Notes: generated from the letters alone by a model not told the origin. 64,000 bases of DNA from Sphingomonas hengshuiensis (GCF_000935025.1 NZ_CP010836.1:3410001-3474000); one strand, 5' to 3'; numbered from the stretch's first letter, positions 25,946-36,137 are shown. Numbers and translations are program-made.

Positions 25946-28090
25946 TCAGCGTTGCTTCACCTCCAGCCCGGTCCACTTCGCGGCAAAGGCCCAGAGGTCG
26001 GCGGCTTCTTCGATGATCTTGTCGGTCGGCTTGCCCGAACCATGGCCGGCGCGGGTCTCAATCCGCACCAGATGCGGCTTGTCGCCAATCTCCGCCGCCT
26101 GGATCGCGGCGGTGTATTTGAAGGTGTGGCCGGGAACGACGCGATCGTCGGTGTCCGCGGTGCTCGCCAGGATCGCCGGATAGGCCACGCCGGAGCGGAC
26201 ATTGTGATAGGGCGAATAGGCATAGAGCCGCCGGAAATCAGCCTCTTCCGATGGCTTGCCATAGTCATCGACCCAATAGCGCCCCGCGGTCCAGCGATCG
26301 AAGCGCAGCATGTCCATCACGCCCACCGCAGGCAGCGCCGCCGCGAACAGCTCCGGGCGCTGGTTGACCACCGCGCCGATCAGCAGCCCGCCATTCGATC
26401 CGCCCTGGATCGCGAGCTGGCCCTTGCCGGTGATCCCGTCAGCGATCAGATACTCGCCCGCCGCGATGAAATCGTCGAAGCTGTTCTGCTTGTTCGCCAG
26501 GCGCCCGCCGTCGTGCCACGCCTTGCCATATTCGCCACCGCCGCGGATGTTCGCCACCGCGAGCACCCCGCCCTGTTCGATCCACGCAAGCCGCGACGCC
26601 GAAAAGCCTGGGGTGAGCGAAATGCCGAACCCGCCATAGGCATAGAGCAAGGTCGGCGCAGGGCCGCTCGTCCCCTTCTTGCGGACGACGAACATCGGCA
26701 CGCGCGTCCCGTCCTTCGAGGCATAGAAACGCTGCTCGACGGCGAACCCCGCCGGATCGAACAACAGCTTGGGGCGCGCCCAGGGCGTCGTCTCGCCGGT
26801 CGCGACATTGTAGCGATAGATCGTCGTCGGTTCGTTGAAGCTGGTATAAGCGAAGAAGGTCTCGGGATCGTCGGGATCGCCGCCAAAGCCCGATGCGGTG
26901 CCGATCCCCGGCAAGGGCAGCGCGCCCAGCGGCGTGCCGTCGAGCGCGAAGCGGCGGATTTCGGTGCGGGCATCGACCAGATAGCTGGCGATCAGCGCAC
27001 CGCCGATGATCCCGGCGCCCTCCAGCGTGGCGGCATCCTCGGCGATCAGCTCGTGCGGCTGGGGGTTCGGCGCGGCGACGTCCATCGTCACGACCTTCAC
27101 CCGGGGCGCGCCCTTGTTGGTCGTCCAGTAGAATTTGGTGCCCTGATTGCCCGCCAGGCTCCAGCTATTCTCCAGCCCGGCGATCAGCGTGCGCGGCGTC
27201 CATTTGGGGTCGTGGAGGTCGATCAGCGTGATCTGGTAGCGATCGTCGGTGCCCTCGCTGGTGGTGATGACCAGCCAGCGGCCATCATCGGTGACCTGCG
27301 GATAATGGCTGCGCTTGGGCTCGGCGGGGGTTTCGTAGACGAGGCGGTCAGCGCTCTCCGCCGTGCCGATCCGGTGGAAATAGATTTTGTGGTTCTCGTT
27401 GAGCGCCTGATATTTCGCGTCCGCGGCGACATCGGGATAGCGCGCGTAGAAGAAGCCGCTGCCGTCCTTCGCCCAAGCGGCGCTCAGCGCGAATTTCATG
27501 CCGTGGACGGTGTCGCCGGTGTCCTTGCCGGTCGCGACGTCGAGCAGCTTCGCGGTGCGCCAGTCGGTGCCGCCGTCCTGGATGGCGTAGAGCAGGTAGC
27601 GGCCATCCTCCGACGGCGCCCATTCGGACAGCGCGGTCGCGCCGTCCGCCGACCAGCCATTGGGATCGATCAGCACGCGGCCCTGCCCCTCGGCGCTGTC
27701 GCGGACGAACAGTACCGCCTGGTTCTGGAGCCCCGAATTGTGCATGTAGAAATAGGCGCCGCCCTTTTTCTGCGGCACGCCGAAACGCTCATAATCGAAG
27801 AGCTGCTTGATCCGGGCGCGGAACGCCGCGCGGCCCGGCAGCGTCGCGAGATAGGCGTCGGTGACCCTATTCTCCGCCGCCACCCACGCCGCGACTTCGG
27901 AGTCGTTGCGGACGTCGTTTTCCAGCCAGCGATACGGATCGGCGACCTTCACGCCGAATTGCTCCTCGACCACATCGACGCGGCGCGTTTCGGGATAGGC
28001 GGGCTTGGTCATCGGTGAAGGGGTGTCCGTCTGGGTCTGGGAATGGGCGGAGGTGGCGAGCAGGACCGCCAGGATCAAGGCACGGCGCAT
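25946..28090 (-). CDS. prolyl oligopeptidase family serine peptidase (S9A)
   Basis: A 714-residue exported S9A peptidase, cutting after proline in short peptides. A signal peptide (1-18) precedes the N-terminal S9 beta-propeller ([15 protein letters not shown] start, about 40-430). The C-terminal alpha/beta-hydrolase domain has the nucleophile Ser at about 565 (GGSNGG), Asp at about 646-649 (DTDDRVV) and His at about 683 (RAGHGSG). The oxyanion-region [10 protein letters not shown] is intact. It stands alone downstream of the ribosomal operon terminator, with its own promoter expected in the short gap 28091-28142. Confidence 0.95.
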   Translation of the reverse strand: MRRALILAVLLATSAHSQTQTDTPSPMTKPAYPETRRVDVVEEQFGVKVADPYRWLENDVRNDSEVAAWVAAENRVTDAYLATLPGRAAFRARIKQLFDYERFGVPQKKGGAYFYMHNSGLQNQAVLFVRDSAEGQGRVLIDPNGWSADGATALSEWAPSEDGRYLLYAIQDGGTDWRTAKLLDVATGKDTGDTVHGMKFALSAAWAKDGSGFFYARYPDVAADAKYQALNENHKIYFHRIGTAESADRLVYETPAEPKRSHYPQVTDDGRWLVITTSEGTDDRYQITLIDLHDPKWTPRTLIAGLENSWSLAGNQGTKFYWTTNKGAPRVKVVTMDVAAPNPQPHELIAEDAATLEGAGIIGGALIASYLVDARTEIRRFALDGTPLGALPLPGIGTASGFGGDPDDPETFFAYTSFNEPTTIYRYNVATGETTPWARPKLLFDPAGFAVEQRFYASKDGTRVPMFVVRKKGTSGPAPTLLYAYGGFGISLTPGFSASRLAWIEQGGVLAVANIRGGGEYGKAWHDGGRLANKQNSFDDFIAAGEYLIADGITGKGQLAIQGGSNGGLLIGAVVNQRPELFAAALPAVGVMDMLRFDRWTAGRYWVDDYGKPSEEADFRRLYAYSPYHNVRSGVAYPAILASTADTDDRVVPGHTFKYTAAIQAAEIGDKPHLVRIETRAGHGSGKPTDKIIEEAADLWAFAAKWTGLEVKQR

Positions 28091-28142
28091 GGAAAAGCGA
28101 ACTCCGGTTGGCCGCCGAGCTTAGGGAGCGGCGGGCCAAACG

Positions 28143-28178
28143 AAAAGGGCGGCCGCACCGTGGTGCGACCGCCCTTTT
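28143..28178 (-). terminator. terminator of the rpsM-rplQ operon
   Basis: A nearly perfect inverted repeat: AAAAGGGCGG pairs with CCGCCCTTTT around an inner GCACC/GGTGC stem. The flanking A/T runs make it usable in both directions. It lies 22 bp after the rplQ stop and ends the ribosomal superoperon. Confidence 0.88.
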
Positions 28179-28200
28179 CCTGTCCCGAGGGACCGATCGA

Positions 28201-28623
28201 TCAGGCCGCGTCGGCGAAATCGTCGTCGTTATAGACCGGACCCGAATCCTGGCCCTTGGCCGAGACGTCGCGGTCGACGAACTCGATGATCGCCATCGGC
28301 GAGGCGTCCGACTTGCGGATGCCGGCCTTGATGATGCGGGTATAGCCGCCGTTGCGATCGGCATAGCGCGCCGCCAGAACGTCGAACAGCTTCACCAGCT
28401 GGGCGTCGTCGAGCAGGCGGGCGTGCGCCAGGCGGCGGTTGGACAGGCCACCCTTCTTCGCCAGCGTGATGAGCTTCTCCACATAGGGACGCAGCTCCTT
28501 CGCCTTGGCGACGGTCGTGGTGATCTGCTCGTGCTTGATGAGCGCGGCGCTCATGTTGCGGAACAGGGCAAGGCGGTGGGCCGAGGTCCGCTGAAGCTTA
28601 CGGCCGCCTACGCGATGGCGCAT
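28201..28623 (-). CDS. rplQ: 50S ribosomal protein L17
   Basis: A 140-residue L17. The conserved N terminus [17 protein letters not shown] and the core [28 protein letters not shown] are intact. The last 20 residues form an acidic tail beyond the E. coli length. L17 sits near the exit tunnel of the large subunit. It is the last gene of the alpha operon, separated from rpoA by an unusually long 183-bp spacer that holds a palindromic repeat, and it is followed by a strong terminator. Confidence 0.97.
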   Translation of the reverse strand: MRHRVGGRKLQRTSAHRLALFRNMSAALIKHEQITTTVAKAKELRPYVEKLITLAKKGGLSNRRLAHARLLDDAQLVKLFDVLAARYADRNGGYTRIIKAGIRKSDASPMAIIEFVDRDVSAKGQDSGPVYNDDDFADAA

Positions 28624-28770
28624 GATAACATCCTTCGTTCGTTAAGGGGCCGTTTGACGGAACCCCAGACCAGGCGGTGCGAAACGGGCCACCGCCCAAA
28701 ACCCGGTACTAAGTTTACGAAGTTTAGGGTTTTGAGGCCCTGCTTCGCCATGGTTCGACCCTTGCCGCCT

Positions 28771-28797
28771 GAGGCCCCGGCTTTCGCCGGGGTGACG
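28771..28797. repeat. short GC palindrome (half-repeat type) between rpoA and rplQ
   Basis: CCCCGGC (28775-28781) and GCCGGGG (28786-28792) flank a four-base loop and are followed by GTGACGGC. Read on the minus strand it matches the left end (GTCA-CC...GGCGAAAGCC) of the larger repeats at 58831 and 59269 in layout, so it looks like a solitary half copy. Confidence 0.6.
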
Positions 28798-28806
28798 GCA
28801 GTCCGA

Positions 28807-29877
28807 TCAGCCCATGATTTCCTGTTCGAGCTTCTTCGCCATCTCTTCGATGTTCTCGGGCGGCCAGCCCGGGATTTCCATGCCGAGGCGCAGACCCATC
28901 GACGAGAGGACTTCCTTGATCTCGTTGAGCGACTTGCGGCCGAAGTTCGGCGTGCGCAGCATCTCGGCTTCGGTCTTCTGGACCAGGTCGCCGATATAGA
29001 TGATGTTGTCGTTCTTGAGGCAATTGGCCGAACGCACCGACAGCTCCAGCTCGTCGACCTTCTTGAGAAGGTAACGGTTGATCTGCGCGGTATCGCCCAC
29101 GGCGCCGCCGTCCGACGGAGCCGCCGGAGCAGCCATGCCGACCGGAGCCGCACGGGTCATCGCGCTGTCGTCGAAGTGGACGAACAGGGCCAGCTGGTCC
29201 TGCAGGATGCGCGCGGCATAAGCGAGCGCGTCCTCGGGCGTGATCGTGCCGTCGGTCTCGAGGCTCAGCGTGAGCTTGTCGTAATCCAGTTCCTGGCCGA
29301 CGCGGGTATTCTCGACCTTGTACGACACCTGGCGGACCGGGCTGTACAGCGCATCGACCGGGATCAGGCCGATCGGGGCATCCGCCGGACGGTTCGACGC
29401 GGCGGGGACATAGCCCTTACCGGTGTCGGCGGTCAGCTCCATGTTGAGCGTCGCGCCATCGTCGAGGTGGCAGAGGACCAGTTCGGGGTTCATCACTTCG
29501 ATGTCGCCCGAGACGGCGATGTCGCCGGCCTTGACTTCCGTCGGGCCGGTTGCCGAAAGCTGGAGCCGCTTCGGGCCTTCGCCCTGCATGCGGATCGCGA
29601 TCTGCTTCACGTTGAGGACGATATCGGTCACGTCCTCGCGCACGCCGGCGAGCGACGAGAATTCGTGCAGCACATTCTCGATCTTGATCGAGGTCACGGC
29701 GGCACCCTGGAGCGACGACAACAGCACGCGGCGCAGCGCGTTGCCGAGCGTCAGGCCGAAACCGCGCTCCAGCGGCTCTGCAACGAAGGTCGACTTGCGC
29801 TTGGGATCGCCGCCGGGCTTCTTCTCGAGGCCGTTGGGCTTCTTGAGTTCCTGCCAATTCTTAGCGTTGACGGACAC
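28807..29877 (-). CDS. rpoA: RNA polymerase alpha subunit
   Basis: A 356-residue alpha subunit. The N-terminal assembly domain (about 20-240; [21 protein letters not shown]) forms the dimer platform for beta and beta'. An Ala/Pro/Gly-rich linker (about 240-265) leads to the C-terminal domain ([34 protein letters not shown]) that contacts UP elements and activators. Length and motifs are normal for alphaproteobacteria. It follows rpsK by 102 bp. Confidence 0.98.
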   Translation of the reverse strand: MSVNAKNWQELKKPNGLEKKPGGDPKRKSTFVAEPLERGFGLTLGNALRRVLLSSLQGAAVTSIKIENVLHEFSSLAGVREDVTDIVLNVKQIAIRMQGEGPKRLQLSATGPTEVKAGDIAVSGDIEVMNPELVLCHLDDGATLNMELTADTGKGYVPAASNRPADAPIGLIPVDALYSPVRQVSYKVENTRVGQELDYDKLTLSLETDGTITPEDALAYAARILQDQLALFVHFDDSAMTRAAPVGMAAPAAPSDGGAVGDTAQINRYLLKKVDELELSVRSANCLKNDNIIYIGDLVQKTEAEMLRTPNFGRKSLNEIKEVLSSMGLRLGMEIPGWPPENIEEMAKKLEQEIMG

Positions 29878-29979
29878 GGGCTTCCCCTGAGTTGGGCAGG
29901 AGGGGGGCTATCCTGCCGATATAGCCAGTCCGGCCGCACCCCTGCTTCCACAGGGGCGCAACCGGACCGATAGGTAAAA

Positions 29980-30369
29980 TCAGACGCGGCGACGCTTGGA
30001 CGGGCGAACGCCGTTATGGGGGATCGAGGTCACGTCGCGGATCGACGTGATCTGGAACCCGACCGCCTGCAGCGCGCGAAGCGCCGATTCGCGGCCCGAA
30101 CCGGGACCCTTGACTTCGACTTCGAGGGTGCGGACGCCGTGCTCGGCAGCCTTGCGGCCCGCATCCTCGGCAGCGACCTGCGCTGCATAGGGCGTCGACT
30201 TGCGCGAGCCCTTGAAGCCCATCATGCCGGCCGACGACCACGAAATCGCGTTGCCCTGGGCATCGGTGATCGTGATCATGGTGTTGTTGAAGCTGGCGTT
30301 CACATGGGCGACGCCTGCGGTGATGTTCTTGCGTTCGCGACGGCGAATGCGCTGCGGTTCACGTGCCAT
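29980..30369 (-). CDS. rpsK: 30S ribosomal protein S11
   Basis: A 129-residue S11, part of the small-subunit platform near the mRNA exit. [22 protein letters not shown] and [18 protein letters not shown] are the expected conserved blocks, and the C terminus ends [13 protein letters not shown]. It lies 14 bp downstream of rpsM and should be read from the rpsM promoter. Confidence 0.98.
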   Translation of the reverse strand: MAREPQRIRRRERKNITAGVAHVNASFNNTMITITDAQGNAISWSSAGMMGFKGSRKSTPYAAQVAAEDAGRKAAEHGVRTLEVEVKGPGSGRESALRALQAVGFQITSIRDVTSIPHNGVRPSKRRRV

Positions 30370-30383
30370 TGGTCAGCGCCCCC

Positions 30384-30752
30384 TTACTTCTTCTTGCCGG
30401 CGATAGGCTTGGCCTTGCCCTTGCGGGTGCGCGCATTGGTATGCGTGCGCTGGCCACGGACGGGCAGGCCCTTACGGTGGCGCAGGCCACGATAGCAGGC
30501 GAGATCCATCAGACGCTTGATGTTCATCGAGGTCTGGCGGCGAAGATCGCCCTCGACCGTGTACGACGCATCGATCGCTTCGCGAATCTGCAGCACTTCC
30601 TGATCGCTCAGGTCCTGGACGCGGCGCTCGGGCGCGATTTCCAGCTTGGCGGTGATTTCCTTGGCCTTGGCCGCGCCAATGCCGTGGATATACTGAAGCG
30701 CGATGACGACGCGCTTGTTAGTCGGGATGTTTACACCCGCGATACGTGCCAT
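30384..30752 (-). CDS. rpsM: 30S ribosomal protein S13
   Basis: A 122-residue S13 of the 30S head, which contacts the 50S subunit in an intersubunit bridge. [28 protein letters not shown] and the [19 protein letters not shown] block are intact. The ATG at 30752 is chosen by family length; the upstream open frame is a leader. It is the first gene of the rpsM-rpsK-rpoA-rplQ unit. Confidence 0.97.
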   Translation of the reverse strand: MARIAGVNIPTNKRVVIALQYIHGIGAAKAKEITAKLEIAPERRVQDLSDQEVLQIREAIDASYTVEGDLRRQTSMNIKRLMDLACYRGLRHRKGLPVRGQRTHTNARTRKGKAKPIAGKKK

Positions 30753-31034
30753 GTAATTGTTTCTCCCAGCTCCACGAGGCACCGCATGGCAGCGCGCCCC
30801 ATCTCTTCGCGTTGATTCCGAAATGCGGCGACCCGACGTGCGCATGAGCGCCGCCGTTACGACCGTTGGTTCGGAAGAAGCGCGACATATGCAGCCCCGC
30901 GCGCAGAGTCAAGCGCCGCGGGGGCAATTTCGCCGGGAACGGATACATACACCATCCTGGAGGCCGCGCCAAGCTGGCGCATGTCGGCATGGGGCGGAGC
31001 GGCGCTGCCGCACGCCGGATCGGCGCAGCCCCGC
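30753..31034. other. leader and promoter region of rpsM
   Basis: This 282-bp gap lies between the histidine kinase stop and rpsM. It holds a convincing promoter (30884-30912) and a leader of about 125 bases. No protein-like frame or tRNA was seen. The part from 30913 to 31034 shows nothing I can name. Confidence 0.6.
30884..30912 (-). promoter_or_regulatory. sigma-70-like promoter of rpsM-rpsK-rpoA-rplQ
   Basis: On the minus strand TTGACT (30907-30912) and TATGTC (30884-30889) are exactly 17 bases apart. The start point would be near 30877, about 125 bases before the rpsM ATG. It explains how the alpha operon stays expressed although a two-component system lies between it and secY-adk. Confidence 0.65.
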
Positions 31035-32387
31035 TCACGCCGACGGCAGGACGATCGTCGCGACCAGCCCCGGCGCATTGTCCGACAGCAACAGCCGCCC
31101 GCCGTGCAGCCGCGCCACCGCCTCGACCAGCGCGAGCCCCAGCCCTGCGCCGGGCAGGCTGCGCGCCCGGTCGAGCCGCCCGAACCGGCTGAGCGCCTGG
31201 GCATGATCGGCGGGGGCAATGCCCGGCCCGCGATCGGCCAGCGCTATACGCACCTCGCCCGGCGCGGTGACGAGCGACAGCGCAATCTCGCCCCCGCTAC
31301 CGGCATGGCGCAGCGCATTGTCGATCAGGTTCGCCAGCGCCTGCGACAACAGCTCGCGGTGCATCGGCAAGGGCGGCGGGGGGAGCGGCGGGAGCGTGAG
31401 GACGAAAGCGAGGCCCGCCTCCTCCACCACCGGCGCGTACAGCTCGGCGATCTCGTCGATCAGCTCGGCGGGGGAAAAGGGCTGGAGCGTGTCGCGGGTC
31501 ATCGCCTGCGACCGGCTGATCTCGAGCAGCACCGCGAGCATCCGCATCACCAGATCGGTCTCGACGATCAGCCCGGCCAGCGCCGAGTCGCGCTGGGCCG
31601 GCTCGGCGGCGGTCAGCGCGGCATCGGCGCGGGCGCGCAGCCGCGCGATCGGCGAGCGCAAATCATGCGCGATCGAATCGGTGACGATGCGCAGCTCGGC
31701 CATCAGCGAATCGATCCGGTCGAGCATCTGGTCGATACGCCCCGCGAGGCGATCGAACGCATCGCCGCCGCCCGCCACCGCGCCGACCCGCCGGGTCAGG
31801 TCGCCCGCCGCGACGGCATCGACGGCACCCGCAATCCGGTTCAGCCGGCGACTGACATAGCGCGTCAGCACCAGCCCGCCCGCCGCACCGAGCACCAGCG
31901 ACAACAGCACCGCGAGCAGCAGCGCGTGCTCGAGCGTGCGCTGGGCACGCTCCCAATCGTCGAGCAGCCGCCCGTTGACCAGCCAATCACGCCCCAGCGG
32001 GCGCACCGCGAACCCGGCCTCCTGCCCATCCCACCCCGCCCCACGGGCCAGCGCGCCGATCCGGAAGCGTTCGGCGGCGGGGGCGAAGGCGAGCTGGTCC
32101 GGCGCCGTACCGAACAGACGGCGGCCGCGCGCATCGACCACCGTCATCACCAGCGACTCGTCGCCGGGCTGCTGCGCGTTGGCGATGGCCTGTTCCAGCG
32201 CGCGCGACCCGCCCGAGCGCCAGAGCGCGGCGAGCGTATCCGATTGCTCGATCGTATCCCGGCGCAGCACGCCGATCGCGTCGTCATGCGTCTGGTGCCA
32301 GACGAACCCCGCCAGCGTCAGGCTCGACACCAGCGACAGCCCCACCGCGAGCAGCGCGAGCCGCGCGGTAATCGAAAGCCGCGTCAC
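31035..32387 (-). CDS. two-component sensor histidine kinase
   Basis: A 450-residue inner-membrane sensor. TM1 is at about 8-30, a periplasmic sensor of about 120 residues follows, TM2 is at about 153-176 and HAMP at 177-230. The HisKA box has the phosphoacceptor His241 (DSIAHDLRSPIARL). The ATPase domain has the N-box NLIDNALRHA, the G1 box DRGPGIAP and the G2 box GAGLGLALVEA. The signal is unknown. It overlaps the response regulator gene by 4 bp (ATGA). Confidence 0.93.
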   Translation of the reverse strand: MTRLSITARLALLAVGLSLVSSLTLAGFVWHQTHDDAIGVLRRDTIEQSDTLAALWRSGGSRALEQAIANAQQPGDESLVMTVVDARGRRLFGTAPDQLAFAPAAERFRIGALARGAGWDGQEAGFAVRPLGRDWLVNGRLLDDWERAQRTLEHALLLAVLLSLVLGAAGGLVLTRYVSRRLNRIAGAVDAVAAGDLTRRVGAVAGGGDAFDRLAGRIDQMLDRIDSLMAELRIVTDSIAHDLRSPIARLRARADAALTAAEPAQRDSALAGLIVETDLVMRMLAVLLEISRSQAMTRDTLQPFSPAELIDEIAELYAPVVEEAGLAFVLTLPPLPPPPLPMHRELLSQALANLIDNALRHAGSGGEIALSLVTAPGEVRIALADRGPGIAPADHAQALSRFGRLDRARSLPGAGLGLALVEAVARLHGGRLLLSDNAPGLVATIVLPSA

Positions 32388-33076
32388 GTATCGAGCGCGA
32401 GCCGATAGCCGGCGCCGCGCACGGTGTGGAGGATCGGCGACGCGAACCCCTCCTCCAGCTTGCGGCGCAGGCGGCCGATATGGACGTCGACGACGTTCGA
32501 ACCCGGATCGAAATGATAGTTCCAGATCTTTTCGAGCATCATCGTGCGCGTGACGACCTGCCCCGCATGCCGCGCGAGGAATTCGAGCAGGTTGAATTCG
32601 CGCGCGCCGAGCAGGATCGCGCGGCCCTGGCGCGTGACGCTGCGCGCGAGCAAGTCGATCTCGAGGTCGCCGACGGTGAGGCGCGTCGTCTGGACTTCGG
32701 CGGCATTGCCCTCCGCGCGGCGCAACAGCGCCTCGACTCGGGCGAGCAGCTCGGCGAAGGAAAAGGGCTTGGTGAGATAATCATCGGCGCCGGCGCGCAG
32801 CCCCTTGACGCGATCATCGACGGTGCCGAGCGCCGAGAGGATCAGCGCCGGCGTGCGGATATTGGCGGCGCGCAACGCGCCCAGCATCGCGAGCCCGTCG
32901 AGCCCGGGGAGCATCCGATCGACGATCAGCGCGTCGAATATCCCCTCTGACGCGAGGAACAGCCCGTCGCGCCCGTCGGCGCTCTCCTGCACCGAGAAGC
33001 CCGCCTCCCCCAGCCCCTTGGCCAGATAGGCGGCGGTCGCCGCGTCGTCTTCGACGATGAGGATCTTGCGAGTCAT
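32384..33076 (-). CDS. OmpR-family response regulator
   Basis: A 230-residue regulator. The receiver domain has the acidic pair Glu9-Asp10 (and Asp11), phosphoacceptor Asp53 (LIVDRMLPGLDG) and Lys103 (DYLTKPFSFAEL). The C-terminal winged helix ends with VVDVHIGRLRRKLEEG and RGAGYRLALDT, as in the CzcR/CopR/QseB-like subgroup. It is the first gene of a two-gene unit with the kinase. Its targets are unknown. The gap upstream (33077-33438) may carry its own operator. Confidence 0.94.
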   Translation of the reverse strand: MTRKILIVEDDAATAAYLAKGLGEAGFSVQESADGRDGLFLASEGIFDALIVDRMLPGLDGLAMLGALRAANIRTPALILSALGTVDDRVKGLRAGADDYLTKPFSFAELLARVEALLRRAEGNAAEVQTTRLTVGDLEIDLLARSVTRQGRAILLGAREFNLLEFLARHAGQVVTRTMMLEKIWNYHFDPGSNVVDVHIGRLRRKLEEGFASPILHTVRGAGYRLALDT

Positions 33077-33103
33077 TCCGGGGTGAAGCCTAGGACGCAG
33101 GGG

Positions 33104-33135
33104 GGCCGGCGGGAAGGGGGGACTTCCCGCCGGCC
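33104..33135. repeat. 13-bp GC hairpin in the response regulator leader
   Basis: GGCCGGCGGGAAG (33104-33116) and CTTCCCGCCGGCC (33123-33135) pair perfectly around a six-base loop, 28 bases before the regulator ATG. There is no T-run on either side. It could be a leader structure or an operator. Confidence 0.55.
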
Positions 33136-33383
33136 CTGGGCCGACACCGATGCAGGAAAGCCTCGGCCCAACGGGGGTTATGCCCTGGCCCCCGCCGCGC
33201 AGGGCGTCGCGGCGGTGGGGACCGGGGGTCGGATCTGGGGAAGCGTCATCGGCCGGGCCTTCAGCGAAGAAACGGGCCGGCGACGCCGCCAGTCCTGATG
33301 CGCTTCTAGGCCCCGCCGCTGCGCGATGTGGTGACGCGAAGATGAAGAGTTTTTCATGCGGGGGGCGCCGGCCCCGAAACGCA

Positions 33384-33415
33384 GACGCCCTCCCGGCACG
33401 GGCCGGGAGGGCGTC
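33384..33415 (-). terminator. hairpin after adk, probable terminator
   Basis: GACGCCCTCCCGG (33384-33396) and CCGGGAGGGCGTC (33403-33415) form a 13-bp stem with a six-base loop, 24 bp after the adk stop. The following minus-strand bases (TGCGTTTCGG) are only weakly T-rich, so termination may be partial. Confidence 0.6.
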
Positions 33416-33438
33416 AAATGCGCGCCAAGGCGGCGGTG

Positions 33439-34098
33439 TCAGTCGGTGCCGTCGAGGATCGCGGCGATCTCTGCGCCGACCACGTCCATATCGGCCATGC
33501 CGTCCACGCGCCGGACGAGCCCGCGGACTTCGTACAGCGGCAGAATCGGCGCGGTCTTGGCGCGATATTCGGCCATCCGCGTCCGCACCGTCTCCGCATT
33601 ATCGTCGGGGCGGCGCTTGAACTCCTGGCTGCCGCACACATCGCAGGTGCCGGCGACCTGCGGCAGCTTGTAGCGATCATGATAGCCCGCACCGCATTTG
33701 GCGCAGGTGAAGCGCCCGGTGATCCGGTCGACCAGCGCGTCCTCGTCGACGACCAGCTCGATCACATAATCGAGCTTGCGCCCGCGCTCGGCCAGCAGCG
33801 AGTCGAGCGACTCGGCCTGCGGCGCGGTGCGCGGATAGCCGTCGAAGATCGCGCCCTTCTCGGTATCCGGCATGTCGAGCCGTTCGCCGATGATGCCCGA
33901 CACGATCTCGTCCGAAACCAGCGCCCCCGCTTCCATCACGGCCTTGGCCTTGACGCCGGTGGGCGTCCCCGCCTTCACCGCCGCGCGCAGCATGTCGCCC
34001 GTCGAGAGCTGGACCATGCCCCGCTCCGCCTCGAGCCGGCTCGCCTGGGTGCCCTTACCAGCGCCCGGTGGGCCCAACAGGATGATGTTCACTCGCAC
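33439..34098 (-). CDS. adk: adenylate kinase
   Basis: A 219-residue long-form adenylate kinase (ATP + AMP = 2 ADP). The P-loop is LLGPPGAGKGTQASRL, the NMP-binding part has LSTGDMLRAAV, and DGYPRTAPQAESLD is intact. The LID has four Cys (CAKC and CDVC), so it should bind zinc. It lies 21 bp after secY, the usual order at the end of the spc operon. Confidence 0.98.
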   Translation of the reverse strand: MRVNIILLGPPGAGKGTQASRLEAERGMVQLSTGDMLRAAVKAGTPTGVKAKAVMEAGALVSDEIVSGIIGERLDMPDTEKGAIFDGYPRTAPQAESLDSLLAERGRKLDYVIELVVDEDALVDRITGRFTCAKCGAGYHDRYKLPQVAGTCDVCGSQEFKRRPDDNAETVRTRMAEYRAKTAPILPLYEVRGLVRRVDGMADMDVVGAEIAAILDGTD

Positions 34099-34119
34099 TC
34101 CCCATTCAGCGCTGCGCCG

Positions 34120-35481
34120 TTAGCGCATGCGCCCCTTCAGCTTGGCCTTCTTGATCAGGTCGCCATACTGGTGTGCCAGCAAATGCGACTGAATCTGCGT
34201 CACCGTGTCCATCGTTACGTTCACCACGATCAGAAGGCTAGTGCCGCCCATCAGGAACGGAACGCCCATCGACAATATCAGATATTCGGGCACCAGGCAG
34301 ATGATCGTGAGATACGCGGCGCCCACCACGGTGATGCGGGTCAGCACATAATCGAAATAATTCTCGGTGTTCTTGCCCGGGCGGATGCCGGGGATGAACC
34401 CGCCATAGCGCTTCAGATTGTCCGCGGTCTCCTCGGGATTGAAGACGATCGCGGTGTAGAAGAACGAGAAGAAAATGATCCCGAGCCCGTACAGCGCCAT
34501 GTAGAGCGGCGAGCCGTGGCGCAGCCAGGTGTTGAGGTTGATCACGAGATCGCCCCACCAGCTCTCGCCCGAGGTCGCGGCGCCCGCGAACTGGGTGATC
34601 GTCAGCGGCAGCAGCAGCAGCGACGACGCGAAGATCGGCGGGATCACGCCGGCGGTGTTGAGCTTGAGCGGCAGATGGCTGCGCTCGGCCTGCACCCCGC
34701 GCGCGGTCTGGCGCTTGGGATATTGGATCAGGATGCGGCGCTGGGCGCGCTCCATGAAGCAGATGAACAGCACTAGCGCGGCGATGCCGACCAGGATGAG
34801 CACGAGGCGCAGCGGGTCGATCGTGCCGGTACGGCCGCTCTCGAACAGCTGGACGAGCGTGGTGGGCAGGCGCGCGACGATGCCGGCCATGATGATCAGC
34901 GAAATGCCGTTGCCGATGCCGCGGCTGGTGATCTGCTCGCCGATCCACATCAGGAACAGCGTGCCGCCGACCAGGCTGATCACCGCGCCGACGCGGAACA
35001 ACAGCCCCGGCTCGATCACCGCCTGAAGCCCCTCCGAGGCGCCGAACGCCTCGAGCCCGACCGCGATGAAATAGCCCTGGATCGCCGTGAGGCCGACGGT
35101 GCCGTAGCGGGTATATTGGTTCAGCCGCTTGCGACCGCTCTCGCCTTCCTTCTTGATGGCGTTGAGCGTCGGGCTGAGCGAGGTCGCGAGCTGCACCACG
35201 ATCGATGCGGTGATGTAGGGCATCACACCCAGCGCGACGATCGACATGCGCTGGAGCGCGCCGCCGGTGAAATTGTTGAAGAAATCGAGCACCCCGCCCT
35301 GCGTCTGCTGCGCGAGCAGGTTCAGCTGGGTCGGATCGACACCGGGAAGCGGAACGTAGCTGAGCAGACGGAACACGATCAGCGCCCCGAGCGTAAACCA
35401 CAGGCGCTTCTTGAGTTCGGTGGCCTTGGAAAATTTCGCAAGGCTGATGCTGGAGGCGAGTTGGTCGGCTGCGCTAGCCAT
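34120..35481 (-). CDS. secY: protein translocase subunit SecY
   Basis: A 453-residue SecY with ten membrane helices, the channel of the Sec translocon. Early helices show PYITASIVVQLATSL and RLNQYTRYGTVGL. The signature GIGNGISLIIMAGI and the cytoplasmic loop KRYGGFIPGIRPGKNTENY are intact. It follows rplO by 101 bp. Because a terminator and an opposite-strand gene separate rpmD from rplO, rplO-secY-adk probably need their own promoter. Confidence 0.98.
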   Translation of the reverse strand: MASAADQLASSISLAKFSKATELKKRLWFTLGALIVFRLLSYVPLPGVDPTQLNLLAQQTQGGVLDFFNNFTGGALQRMSIVALGVMPYITASIVVQLATSLSPTLNAIKKEGESGRKRLNQYTRYGTVGLTAIQGYFIAVGLEAFGASEGLQAVIEPGLLFRVGAVISLVGGTLFLMWIGEQITSRGIGNGISLIIMAGIVARLPTTLVQLFESGRTGTIDPLRLVLILVGIAALVLFICFMERAQRRILIQYPKRQTARGVQAERSHLPLKLNTAGVIPPIFASSLLLLPLTITQFAGAATSGESWWGDLVINLNTWLRHGSPLYMALYGLGIIFFSFFYTAIVFNPEETADNLKRYGGFIPGIRPGKNTENYFDYVLTRITVVGAAYLTIICLVPEYLILSMGVPFLMGGTSLLIVVNVTMDTVTQIQSHLLAHQYGDLIKKAKLKGRMR

Positions 35482-35582
35482 CGATTACCCTGTCCCGAAA
35501 TTGAAAAGGCGGCGGGACCTATCCCTAGCCCCCGCCGCCCATATAGGTACATCCGCGGGCTTGTCTAAGCCCCAACGGAAAT

Positions 35583-36137
35583 TCAGCCCTTTGCGGCTGC
35601 AACCTTCTCGGCCTTGTCGGCCTTGCGCGCATTCTGGGCGACACGATGCTTCGCCTTGTGCTTGTCGCGCGCGGCGACCAGTTCGGGGATGGTCACGGTG
35701 CCGCCAGCCTTTTCGACGGCTTCCTTGGCGGTCTTCGACGCACCGGCGACGGTGATCGTGATCGCCGAGGTGATCGCACCCTTGGCGAGGAGGCGGACGC
35801 CGTCCTTGCCGCCACGGGTCAGGCCCGCCGCGTTGAGCGCCGCCTGGTCGAGCGCTGCCGAGGCATCGAGCGTGCCCGCGTCGATCGCCTTCTGGATCGC
35901 GCCGAGGTTCACTTCGGCATAATCCTTGGCGAAGATGTTGTTGAAGCCGCGCTTCGGGATACGCATGTGGAGCGGCATCTGACCGCCCTCGAAGCCGTTG
36001 ATCGACACACCCTCGCGGCTGTTCTGACCCTTGACGCCGCGGCCTGCGGTCTTGCCCTTGCCCGAGCCGATGCCGCGTCCGACGCGCATGCGGCGGTGGC
36101 GGGCGCCCTGGTTGTCGTTGAGTTCGTTCAGCTTCAT
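35583..36137 (-). CDS. rplO: 50S ribosomal protein L15
   Basis: A 184-residue L15, an early-binding large-subunit protein. [33 protein letters not shown] and [20 protein letters not shown] are the family blocks. The C-terminal 30 residues ([19 protein letters not shown]) form a basic extension longer than in E. coli (144 residues). It is now the first gene of the secY side of the split spc operon. Confidence 0.97.
   Translation of the reverse strand: MKLNELNDNQGARHRRMRVGRGIGSGKGKTAGRGVKGQNSREGVSINGFEGGQMPLHMRIPKRGFNNIFAKDYAEVNLGAIQKAIDAGTLDASAALDQAALNAAGLTRGGKDGVRLLAKGAITSAITITVAGASKTAKEAVEKAGGTVTIPELVAARDKHKAKHRVAQNARKADKAEKVAAAKG

Larger units (their letters stand above)
33077..33438. other. 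gap between adk and the two-component genes, two strong hairpins
   Basis: This 362-bp gap holds two GC hairpins, listed separately (33104-33135 and 33384-33415), that would be in the regulator leader and after adk. Between them a minus-strand frame of 59 codons begins at 33357 (MKNSSSSRHHIAQRR) and ends at 33178. Its composition is Arg/Pro-rich and no clear ribosome-binding site precedes it, so I do not call it a gene. Confidence 0.5.

Noticed and set aside
33178..33417. Small minus-strand frame after adk
   Set aside because: Arg/Pro-rich with no ribosome-binding site, and its first part overlaps the adk terminator hairpin.
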